Shown in pieces: positions 1 through 6,261 of a stretch of DNA of 21,542 nt (positions are counted from its first letter, which is position 1; each line of letters starts with the position of its first letter). The stretch is from positions 1 to 21,542 of the forward strand of contig CAMLJW010000029.1 of assembly GCA_946480485.1 (NCBI GenBank). Direction: 5' to 3'. A program made the position numbers and the translations under genes. This DNA is from an uncultured Streptomyces sp. (GTDB lineage: Bacteria > Actinomycetota > Actinomycetes > Streptomycetales > Streptomycetaceae). Under the pieces are notes generated by a model, which was not told where the DNA came from, ran no database searches, and saw only the letters and a program-made list of their open reading frames with translations.

Positions 1-1039
1 AGCCCGACTTCTGGTCGCCCAGGGTGATCGGCCCGAAGGCGACCCGCACCAGCTTGTCGACCGGGAAGCCGGCCTCGGCCAGCATGCGCCGCACGATGTG
101 CTTGCGGCCCTCGTGGAGGGTCACCTCGACCAGGTAGTTCTTGCCGGTCTGCTCGACGACCCGGAAGTGGTCCGCGCGGGCGTACCCGTCCTCCAGCTGG
201 ATGCCGTCCTTGAGCTGCTTGCCCAGGTCGCGCGGGATCGGGCCCACGATGTGCGCGAGGTAGGTCTTCTTGACTCCGTACTTGGGGTGTGTCAGCCGGT
301 TGGCCAGCTCGCCGTGGTTGGTGAGCAGGATGACGCCCTCGGTCTCGGTGTCGAGGCGCCCGACATGGAAGAGTCGCGTCTCGCGGTTCGTCACGTAGTC
401 ACCCAGGCACTGCCGGCCCTCGGGATCCTCCATGGTCGACACGACGCCCGCGGGCTTGTTCAGCGCGAAGAACTGGTAGGCCTGCGTCGCGACCGTCAGC
501 CCGTCGACCTTGATCTCGTCCTCCTCCGGGGCGACGCGCAGCCCCTGCTCGAGCACGATCTCGCCGTTGACCTCGACCCGGGCCTGCTCGATCAGCTCCT
601 CGCAGGCGCGCCGCGAACCGTATCCCGCCCGCGCGAGCACCTTCTGCAGCCGCTCACCCTCCTGCTCGGCACCGGGGAAGGTCTTGGGGGGCTTGACCTC
701 CTTCTTGCCGGCGTACCGCTCGCGGTTGCGCTCCTCGGTCCGCGTCTCGTACTCGCGTGAGGCCGAGGGAGCCGTACGGCGCCCTCCCGTCCGCTGCTCG
801 CCCTTCTTGGGCCCGCCCTTGGCTCCGCCGCGCGCGGAGGCGCCGCGCCCGGACTTCGGGCCGTCCTTCGAGGCGCCGGGCCCCACGTCGTAACGGCGCT
901 CCTCGGGGCGGGGCTTCCCGGCGCGCTTCTGCTTGTCGTCGCGCCCTCCCCCGGACTTCGGCCGGGGGGTGCCCCCACCCGCCCCCCGGTAGTTCCCGCG
1001 TCCGCTGTTCCTACCGCTACCGCTACCGCTGCTTGGCAT
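1..1039 (-). CDS. rluB: rRNA large-subunit pseudouridine synthase, RluB/RsuA family (3' end outside window)
   Basis: Pseudouridine synthases of this family isomerise a specific uridine in 23S (RluB) or 16S (RsuA) rRNA. The visible 346 residues begin with about 125 residues of Gly/Lys/Arg/Pro-rich low-complexity sequence. An S4 RNA-binding domain follows at about residues 130-175 (LQKVLARAGYGSRR), then the catalytic domain with the family motif GRLDTETEGVILLTN. Asp230 in that motif is the expected catalytic aspartate. Near the edge is a further conserved stretch, EGRKHIVRRML. The ATG at 1039 shares its A with the scpB stop (TGATG), so translation is probably coupled to scpB; no clear ribosome binding site precedes it. 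The gene is open at base 1, so the C-terminus and stop are not seen. Position after scpB matches the actinobacterial order scpA-scpB-rluB. The RluB rather than RsuA assignment rests on that context. Confidence 0.93.
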   Translation of the reverse strand, partial: MPSSGSGSGRNSGRGNYRGAGGGTPRPKSGGGRDDKQKRAGKPRPEERRYDVGPGASKDGPKSGRGASARGGAKGGPKKGEQRTGGRRTAPSASREYETRTEERNRERYAGKKEVKPPKTFPGAEQEGERLQKVLARAGYGSRRACEELIEQARVEVNGEIVLEQGLRVAPEEDEIKVDGLTVATQAYQFFALNKPAGVVSTMEDPEGRQCLGDYVTNRETRLFHVGRLDTETEGVILLTNHGELANRLTHPKYGVKKTYLAHIVGPIPRDLGKQLKDGIQLEDGYARADHFRVVEQTGKNYLVEVTLHEGRKHIVRRMLAEAGFPVDKLVRVAFGPITLGDQKSG

Positions 1040-1689
1040 CAAAGTTCCGTCGTCGTGTCGTCATCTGCGTCCGGTGCATCCGGATCGAACGACGGTACGC
1101 CTTCCTGCGTGTCGGCCTCGATCGCGTCCGCCTCCGGGAGGAAGGGCGCGAGTTCCGGAAGCTCGTCCAGACCGCGCAGGCCCATCCGCTCCAGGAAGTA
1201 GTTCGTCGTCCTGTACAGGATCGCACCTGTTTCGGGTTCCGCGCCCGCCTCCTCGACCAGACCGCGCTGCAGGAGGGTACGCATCACACCGTCGCAGTTC
1301 ACTCCGCGTACGGCCGAGACGCGGGAACGGCTGACCGGCCGGCGGTACGCCACGACCGCGAGCGTCTCCAGGGCCGCCTGGGTCAGCCGGGCCTGCTGTC
1401 CGTCCAGTACGAACCGCTCGACGGCCGCCGCGTACTCGGGCCGGGTGTAGAACCGCCAGCCGCCCGCGATCAGCCGCAGCTCGAAGCCGCGGCCCTGCAC
1501 GGTGTACTCGTCGGCCAGCGTGCGCAGCGCGTCCGCGATCTGTCGCCGGGGCCGCTCCAGGATCTTCGCGAGGTGCTCCTCGGTCGCGGGCTCGTCCACG
1601 ACCATGAGGACAGCCTCCAGGGCGGCCCTGAGGTCGAGGTCCGCGACGGTGCGCAGCCCTGCCGGGACCTCGGTCGAGTCCTCGCTCAC
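1039..1689 (-). CDS. scpB: Segregation and condensation protein B, ScpB
   Basis: ScpB is the winged-helix accessory subunit of the SMC-ScpAB condensin, which compacts and segregates the chromosome; it binds the middle of the ScpA kleisin as a dimer. The 216-residue product has the two winged-helix lobes expected: about residues 20-95 (LRAALEAVLMVVDEPATEEH, then GFELRLIAGGWRFYTRPEY) and about 100-175 (LTQAALETLAVVAYRRPVSR, then GVNCDGVMRTLLQRGLVEE). An acidic tail follows from about residue 185. The start is a GTG at 1689 that overlaps the scpA stop as GTGA, with a near-perfect ribosome binding site AAGGAGG inside the last scpA codons. ScpA and ScpB are therefore made in coupled fashion. Length is normal for the family, and the assignment is secure from sequence plus its neighbour scpA. 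Confidence 0.96.
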   Translation of the reverse strand: MSEDSTEVPAGLRTVADLDLRAALEAVLMVVDEPATEEHLAKILERPRRQIADALRTLADEYTVQGRGFELRLIAGGWRFYTRPEYAAAVERFVLDGQQARLTQAALETLAVVAYRRPVSRSRVSAVRGVNCDGVMRTLLQRGLVEEAGAEPETGAILYRTTNYFLERMGLRGLDELPELAPFLPEADAIEADTQEGVPSFDPDAPDADDDTTTEL

Positions 1690-2870
1690 GCCTTCTCCTC
1701 CTTGGGCACCTCGGGGGGCCTGTCGAACTCGTCCGTCACCGTGGGCTGCGCGTCGCCGTCCCCGCCCGTCCAGCGCACCAGCAGCTCTTCCAGCGCCTCC
1801 TCCTGGTCTAGCGCGACGGCCTTCTCTCGGTACAGCTCCAGGAGGGCCAGGAACCGGGCCACGACGGTCAGGGTGTCGTCCGTGTCCTCGACCAGCGCGC
1901 GGAAGGTGGCCTCACCGGCCTCCCGCAGCCGCGCCACGACGATCTCCGCCTGCTCCCGCACGCTGACGAGCGGGGCGTGGATGTGATCGACGTACACCTG
2001 CGGCCTGGGCTTGGGCTGCATCGCCTTCACGGCGAGCTTCGCGAACCCCTCCGCCCCGATGCTGATGACGACCTCGGGCAGCAGTTCGGCGTGGTGCGGC
2101 TCCAGTCCCACGGTACGGGGATACCGGCGGGCCTCCTCTTCGAGACGCCCGCTGAAGATGTCGGCGATCTGCTTGTACGCCCGGTACTGCAGCAGCCGCG
2201 CGAACAACAGGTCCCGCGCTTCGAGCAGGGCGAGGTCCGCCTCGTCCTCCACCTCCGCGGACGGCAGCAGCCGGGCGGCCTTGAGATCGAGCAGAGTCGC
2301 GGCGACCACAAGGAACTCGGTCGTCTGATCAAGATCCCAGTCCGGCCCCATGCCACGGATGTGCGCCATGAACTCATCAGTGACCTTGGACAGAGCCACT
2401 TCGGTCACATCCAGCTTGTGCTTGGAAATCAACTGAAGCAGAAGATCAAACGGCCCCTCGAAGTTCGCAAGCCGCACGGTGAAGACACCGTCACCGGGCT
2501 CGTCCGGTTCTCCGACGTCGACGGGCGCGCCGGCTTCGTGGGACCCGGCGGGCGCGGCGGCAGGCGGTGCGTCGTCATGCCCGCCGGCGTTGTGGGCGGG
2601 CGTTCCGCGGGGCGATGGGGGTGGGGGTCCCCCCTGCTCGATCGAAGCCGAGAGCTTGGGAGAGGGTGGGCCCAACGCCCCGCGGTCCGCAGCCGAAGAA
2701 CCGTCCTCAACCAGCGACTCCTTCTCCGCCGCGGGCGGCTCGACCAGCGCTGCGGGAGCGGGCGGCTCACCCCTGGCCGGAGGCGATGGCGGAGCCCCCG
2801 GCCCCCGCCCCAGCGCACGCCGACGACCGGCAAAGCCGGATGCGGGGGCGGAGCCGTCGTACGAGGTCAT
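1686..2870 (-). CDS. scpA: Segregation and condensation protein A (kleisin), ScpA, with long N-terminal linker
   Basis: ScpA is the kleisin that bridges the heads of the SMC dimer and recruits ScpB. The conserved kleisin domain starts at about residue 129 of 394 (VFTVRLANFEGPFDLLLQLI) and runs through the family helices (TTEFLVVAATLLDLKAARLL) to the C-terminal winged helix (VVARFLALLELYREKAVALD). The first 128 residues are Pro/Ala/Gly/Glu-rich and look disordered; residues about 67-87 are encoded by a repeat-like element described separately. The ATG at 2870 is the only ATG or GTG I find before the kleisin domain; the next, a GTG at residue 132, would cut into the domain. The upstream ribosome binding site is weak, and the gene begins 19 bases after the preceding stop, so it is probably translated by coupling. 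Usual ScpA proteins are about 250 residues, so the excess length is all N-terminal. Confidence 0.95.
   Translation of the reverse strand: MTSYDGSAPASGFAGRRRALGRGPGAPPSPPARGEPPAPAALVEPPAAEKESLVEDGSSAADRGALGPPSPKLSASIEQGGPPPPSPRGTPAHNAGGHDDAPPAAAPAGSHEAGAPVDVGEPDEPGDGVFTVRLANFEGPFDLLLQLISKHKLDVTEVALSKVTDEFMAHIRGMGPDWDLDQTTEFLVVAATLLDLKAARLLPSAEVEDEADLALLEARDLLFARLLQYRAYKQIADIFSGRLEEEARRYPRTVGLEPHHAELLPEVVISIGAEGFAKLAVKAMQPKPRPQVYVDHIHAPLVSVREQAEIVVARLREAGEATFRALVEDTDDTLTVVARFLALLELYREKAVALDQEEALEELLVRWTGGDGDAQPTVTDEFDRPPEVPKEEKA
2613..2672 (-). repeat. Streptomyces-type dispersed GC-rich hairpin repeat inside the scpA coding sequence
   Basis: On the minus strand this stretch carries CTCTCCCAAGCTCTCGGC followed by TTCGATCGAGCAGGGGGGAC and a run of C. 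From memory it closely resembles a dispersed element common between genes in Streptomyces. It contains short inverted parts (GCTC/GAGC and G-run/C-run) able to fold as a hairpin. Here it is read in frame as part of the ScpA linker (PSPKLSASIEQGGPPPP). No second copy is present in this window, so the repeat status rests on recollection rather than on anything counted here. Confidence 0.5.
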
Positions 2871-2889
2871 AGCCGTCGCAGGCTACCGC

Positions 2890-3477
2890 TTACCGCCCAC
2901 GAAGCCGACGTACAAGAATGCTGGCGTCCCCCCGGGACTCGAGATCCGCCAGGACCACGGCGACCGCCTCGCGCACGATCCGTCCGCGATCGACGGCGAG
3001 CCCGTGCTCGCCGCGCAACACCAGCCGAGCATGCTCAAGATCCATGAGCTCCTCGGCGGACACATACACCGTGATCTTCTCGTCGTGCCGCTCGCGCCCG
3101 CTCGGCCGCCGTGCGGAAGCGCGCCCGCGCCGGCGCCGTTGGGGCTGCGCGGCGGCAGAGCCCTCCTGCGCCCCCTGCCGTCGCGCGGAGCGCTCCGCGG
3201 CCGCGGCCCCGCTGCGGGACTCCCCCGCGTCGGAGGAGTCGGAGTCCGTGGCCACATGCTCGGCACCCTCGCCGTCACCACCCTGCGCGGGCACCGACTG
3301 CGGCGCGTCTTCCCCGGAGCCGGAACCGGAGTTGGCAGCGGTATCGCCCTCGCCCGCCGGAGCCGGCACCCGGGCCTCACCGTTGGCCTGGCGCCTGGGG
3401 GTGGACGCCTGCAGTGCCATTCCCCCGGTCGTACGGAACAGTTCGTCGGCCCCCGGCAGACTCACTCGGCGTGACAC
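2890..3477 (-). CDS. Ribbon-helix-helix-like protein co-translated with parA; candidate ParA partner
   Basis: I do not know a named function. The 195-residue product has three parts. Residues 1-28 form a compact, non-repetitive basic/hydrophobic segment (MSRRVSLPGADELFRTTGG). Residues about 29-130 are low-complexity Gly/Ser/Ala/Glu/Arg sequence, probably disordered. Residues about 131-195 look like a ribbon-helix-helix fold: a short strand (EKITVYVSAEEL), then helices (DRGRIVREAVAVVLADLESR). That layout resembles small centromere-binding proteins, where an N-terminal peptide contacts ParA and a dimeric RHH domain binds DNA. The GTG start at 3477 overlaps the parA end by 16 bases and has GGGAGG 10 bases upstream, so it is coupled to parA. 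It lacks the ParB CTPase and HTH motifs, so it is not a canonical ParB. The domain call is by eye; the partner role is inference. Confidence 0.8.
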   Translation of the reverse strand: MSRRVSLPGADELFRTTGGMALQASTPRRQANGEARVPAPAGEGDTAANSGSGSGEDAPQSVPAQGGDGEGAEHVATDSDSSDAGESRSGAAAAERSARRQGAQEGSAAAQPQRRRRGRASARRPSGRERHDEKITVYVSAEELMDLEHARLVLRGEHGLAVDRGRIVREAVAVVLADLESRGDASILVRRLRGR

Positions 3478-4631
3478 CGGGCGAGCACCTCCCTGGCGAG
3501 CTGGCGATAGGCGGCGGCACCGACCGAGTTGGAGGCGTACGTGGTGATCGGCTCACCGGCGACCGTGGTCTCCGGGAAGCGGACCGTGCGCCCGATGACC
3601 GTGTGGTAGACGTGATCGTCGAACGCCTCGACGACCCGCGCGAGTACCTCGCGGCTGTGCACCGTGCGAGAGTCGTACATCGTCGCGAGGATGCCGTCCA
3701 GCTCCAGCTCGGGGTTGAGCCGCTCCTGGACCTTTTCGATGGTCTCGGTGAGCAGCGCGACACCGCGCAGGGCGAAGAACTCGCACTCGAGGGGCACGAT
3801 CACCTTGTGAGCGGCCGTCAGGGCGTTCACGGTGAGCAGGCCGAGCGAGGGCTGACAGTCGATCACGATGTAGTCGTAGTCGGCCATCAGCGGCTTCAGG
3901 GCGCGCTGCAGCGTGGACTCGCGCGCGACCTCGGACACCAGCTGCACCTCGGCGGCCGACAGGTCGATATTGCTGGGCAGCAGGTCCATGTTCGGGACCG
4001 CGGTCTTCAGGAGCACCTCGTCGGCCGCCATGCCCCGCTCCATGAGCAGGTTGTAGACGGTGAGGTCGAGCTCCATCGGATTCACGCCGAGGCCGACCGA
4101 GAGCGCGCCCTGCGGGTCGAAGTCGACGAGCAGGACCCTGCGTCCGTACTCCGCGAGAGCGGCGCCCAGATTGATGGTCGACGTCGTCTTGCCGACGCCG
4201 CCCTTCTGGTTGCACATCGCGATGATCTTCGCGGGGCCGTGATCGGTCAGCGGACCCGGAATCGGGAAGTACGGCAGCGGGCGCCCGGTGGGGCCGACGC
4301 GCTCACGGCGCTGCCGGGCCGCGTCGGGCGCGAGCGTGGCCGCGTACTCGGGGTCGGGCTCGTATTCGGCGTCGGGGTCGTAGAAGTGCCCCTCGGGCAG
4401 GTCGTCGTAGTCGGCGAAGTGGGTGCGGTTATCGCCACTTCCGTTGCCGGCCATGGCGTTCACGTGATGGCCATCCATGCTCTGGTGGACTGTCTGAGTC
4501 ATCTGCGGACTCTGGTGGGCTGCGAAGGTGCGCACAGCTACGGAGCCGACAGCCTCGAGCCCCGTGGGCCTCGGGCCCTGCGCAGGCATTCCTGCTCGAC
4601 CACCCCCGGGAGTAAATGTCGACTCATTCAC
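3462..4631 (-). CDS. parA: ParA/Soj-family ATPase (second, non-oriC type), operon leader
   Basis: ParA/MinD-type ATPases form ATP-dependent dimers on DNA and position cargo such as centromere complexes. The ATPase core occupies about residues 133-385 of 389. It has the deviant Walker A KGGVGKTT (143-150, with the signature lysine), switch LLVDFDPQGA (167-176) and Walker B IVIDCQPSLG (255-264). The first 130 residues are an extra N-terminal tail, acidic around YDDLPEGHFYDPDAEYEPD, absent from typical Soj proteins of about 260-300 residues. The GTG start is preceded by AAGGAGG 11 bases upstream; a stop codon lies in frame just before it. No parB gene and no GTTTCACGTGAAAC-type parS site is visible, so this is unlikely to be the oriC parAB locus. 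It leads into the RHH-like gene and scpAB; the same position is held by Rv1708 in M. tuberculosis. Confidence 0.94.
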   Translation of the reverse strand: MNESTFTPGGGRAGMPAQGPRPTGLEAVGSVAVRTFAAHQSPQMTQTVHQSMDGHHVNAMAGNGSGDNRTHFADYDDLPEGHFYDPDAEYEPDPEYAATLAPDAARQRRERVGPTGRPLPYFPIPGPLTDHGPAKIIAMCNQKGGVGKTTSTINLGAALAEYGRRVLLVDFDPQGALSVGLGVNPMELDLTVYNLLMERGMAADEVLLKTAVPNMDLLPSNIDLSAAEVQLVSEVARESTLQRALKPLMADYDYIVIDCQPSLGLLTVNALTAAHKVIVPLECEFFALRGVALLTETIEKVQERLNPELELDGILATMYDSRTVHSREVLARVVEAFDDHVYHTVIGRTVRFPETTVAGEPITTYASNSVGAAAYRQLAREVLARCHAE

Positions 4632-4642
4632 AAGTCGTCTTA

Positions 4643-4649
4643 CCTCCTT
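4643..4649 (-). promoter_or_regulatory. Strong ribosome binding site of parA
   Basis: AAGGAGG on the minus strand lies 11 bases before the GTG at 4631. It is the best Shine-Dalgarno match in this leader and decides the parA start, including the unusual N-terminal tail. Confidence 0.75.
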
Positions 4650-4703
4650 GGTGACCAGGTAACTTCTAGATAGGTCAGCGTGGCACCATGCCGACAGTTG
4701 GCG

Positions 4704-4733
4704 ACTCTATGGCGTGTCGGCGGTTCGCAGCAA
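4704..4733 (-). promoter_or_regulatory. Candidate housekeeping promoter of the parA-scpAB operon
   Basis: On the minus strand TTGCTG (4733-4728) is followed after 18 bases by TAGAGT (4709-4704), close to the vegetative sigma consensus TTGACN / TANNNT. A start near 4697 would give a leader of roughly 65 bases including the strong ribosome binding site. This is a match by eye only. Confidence 0.35.
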
Positions 4734-4890
4734 CACAATGCGCCGGACCCGGCCCGATGTGTCGACAACGGAACATCCCCCTGTCAAGGGCGTAAGGCCG
4801 TCGCACGGCAGGACTCCGGGGTGTGCGAAACGGTCGAAGGGTTACCTCGAGGCGACTTGAACGAGTCTCGCACAGCGACTCGACACACAT

Positions 4891-4923
4891 CCGGCCGGAC
4901 CTTGCGACACAAGGTCCGGCCGG
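4891..4923 (-). terminator. Transcription terminator hairpin downstream of ald
   Basis: A perfect 13-base-pair inverted repeat (CCGGCCGGACCTT, 7-base loop, then AAGGTCCGGCCGG) lies 65 bases beyond the ald stop. There is no U-run, as is usual for Streptomyces terminators. It should isolate ald from the parA operon. Confidence 0.8.
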
Positions 4924-4987
4924 GCGCGCACGGTTGACGACTCGTGTTGACGTATCGCCTTGTGCCGACGGGGAGTGGGCCGACGGG

Positions 4988-6112
4988 TCAGCCGATCAGG
5001 GTCTCCAGCTCGATGTGCTCCACACCGTGCGCCTCGGCTACCTCACGGTAAACAACCTTCCCGTCATGGGTGTTGAGCCCCTTGGCGAGCGCCGGGTCAC
5101 TGCGCAGCGCCGCCACCCAGCCCCGGTTCGCGAGTTCCACGATGTACGGAAGCGTGGCGTTGGTCAGCGCGTACGTCGACGTGTTGGGCACCGCGCCGGG
5201 CATGTTGGCGACGCAGTAGAAGACCGACTTGTGGACCGGGAAGGTCGGCTCGGCGTGGGTGGTCGGGCGCGAGTCCTCGAAGCAGCCTCCCTGATCAATC
5301 GCTATGTCGACAAGGACACTTCCCGGCTTCATGCGCGAGACGAGCTCGTTGGTGACCAGCTTCGGGGCCTTCGCGCCCGGGATGAGGACGGCGCCGATGA
5401 CGAGGTCGGCGTCGAGGCAGGCCCTGTCCAGCTCGAAGGCGTTGGAGACGACGGTCTGGATCTTCGTACCGAAGACCTTGTCCGCCTCCCTGAGCTTGTT
5501 GATGTCCTTGTCGAGCAGGGTCACGTGGAAGCCCATGCCGATGGCGATCTGCGCGGCGTTCCAGCCGGAGACGCCGCCGCCGATGACGACGGCCCTGCCC
5601 GCGGCGACACCCGGGACACCGCCGGGCAGCACCCCGCGGCCGCCGTTCGCGCGCATCAGGTGGTAGGCGCCGACCTGCGGGGCGAGGCGCCCCGCGACCT
5701 CGGACATCGGCGCGAGCAGCGGCAGCGCGCGGCCGGGCAGCTCGACCGTTTCGTACGCGATCGCCGTGGTGCCGGACTCCAGGAGCGCGTCCGTGCACTC
5801 CTTGGAGGCGGCCAGGTGCAGGTAGGTGAAGAGCGTCTGGTCCTTGCGCAGGCGGTGGTACTCCTCGGCGATGGGCTCCTTGACCTTCAGCAGCAGGTCG
5901 GCGGTGGCCCACACCTCGTCGGCGGTGGCCAGGATCCGCGCACCGGCGGCGGCGAACTCGGCGTCCGTGATCAGGGAGCCGACGCCGGCGTTCTGCTCGA
6001 TGACCACCTCGTGGCCGTGGCGCACCAGCTCGTGCACACCGGCAGGGGTGATGGCCACCCGGAACTCGTTGTTCTTGACCTCACGGGGGATGCCGACCTT
6101 CACGTCGATCAC
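4988..6112 (-). CDS. ald: L-alanine dehydrogenase
   Basis: Ald catalyses reversible NAD-dependent oxidative deamination of L-alanine to pyruvate and ammonia, important in alanine catabolism and nitrogen balance. The sequence is close to M. tuberculosis Ald throughout: substrate-site lysine in LLKVKEP, histidine in YLHLAAS, NAD-binding Rossmann loop [13 protein letters not shown], and catalytic aspartate in [10 protein letters not shown] place the start at the GTG at 6112 (374 residues, [11 protein letters not shown]). The GTG at 6103 would give MKVGIPRE, 371 residues, matching the mycobacterial protein length. AAGGA sits 3 bases before the first and 12 before the second, so neither spacing is ideal. 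A longer reading from 6187 adds 25 residues with no family resemblance and is rejected. A promoter candidate lies upstream at 6221-6248 and a strong terminator downstream, so it is probably monocistronic. Confidence 0.95.
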   Translation of the reverse strand: MIDVKVGIPREVKNNEFRVAITPAGVHELVRHGHEVVIEQNAGVGSLITDAEFAAAGARILATADEVWATADLLLKVKEPIAEEYHRLRKDQTLFTYLHLAASKECTDALLESGTTAIAYETVELPGRALPLLAPMSEVAGRLAPQVGAYHLMRANGGRGVLPGGVPGVAAGRAVVIGGGVSGWNAAQIAIGMGFHVTLLDKDINKLREADKVFGTKIQTVVSNAFELDRACLDADLVIGAVLIPGAKAPKLVTNELVSRMKPGSVLVDIAIDQGGCFEDSRPTTHAEPTFPVHKSVFYCVANMPGAVPNTSTYALTNATLPYIVELANRGWVAALRSDPALAKGLNTHDGKVVYREVAEAHGVEHIELETLIG

Positions 6113-6220
6113 GGTTCCTTGGCTCGGGGGTCTGTGGTCACGCATTGCCAGACGACGCCTGGCACACCCGATGACACGGGAGCACACCGGGAGACACTGC
6201 GAAAGGGACGCAGCGGAGCC

Positions 6221-6248
6221 AGTCTAATGAAGGGATTCCCCCTGTCTA
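6221..6248 (-). promoter_or_regulatory. Candidate ald promoter
   Basis: On the minus strand TAGACA (6248-6243) is followed after 16 bases by TAGACT (6226-6221), a fair match to the vegetative consensus. It lies about 110 bases before the ald start and just beyond the end of the upstream STAND/TPR gene. The spacer contains GGGGGAATCCC, a small palindrome that might be an operator. Confidence 0.35.
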
Positions 6249-6261
6249 GCCTTTCAATGCA

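Larger units (their letters stand above)
4632..4987. other. Non-coding gap between ald and parA (356 bases)
   Basis: Both flanking genes run on the minus strand. The gap holds the 13-base-pair hairpin next to the ald 3' end (4891-4923), a promoter candidate (4704-4733) and the parA ribosome binding site. A second sequence, TTGACA on the minus strand at 4782-4787, looks like a -35 box, but no convincing -10 box follows it. Open frames across the gap show no ribosome binding site or recognisable protein. It separates ald transcription from the parA-scpAB operon. Confidence 0.7.

Noticed and set aside
2890..3477. Reading the parA neighbour as a canonical ParB
   Set aside because: No ParB N-terminal CTPase motifs and no central HTH; no parS-like palindrome seen in the window.
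3111..4673. Plus-strand open frame of 520 codons opposite parA
   Set aside because: Begins inside another gene, runs antisense to a clear ParA, and has no motif.
4675..4890. Minus-strand open frame of 71 codons in the parA leader
   Set aside because: Overlaps the parA promoter region, starts next to the ald terminator, and shows no ribosome binding site or similarity.
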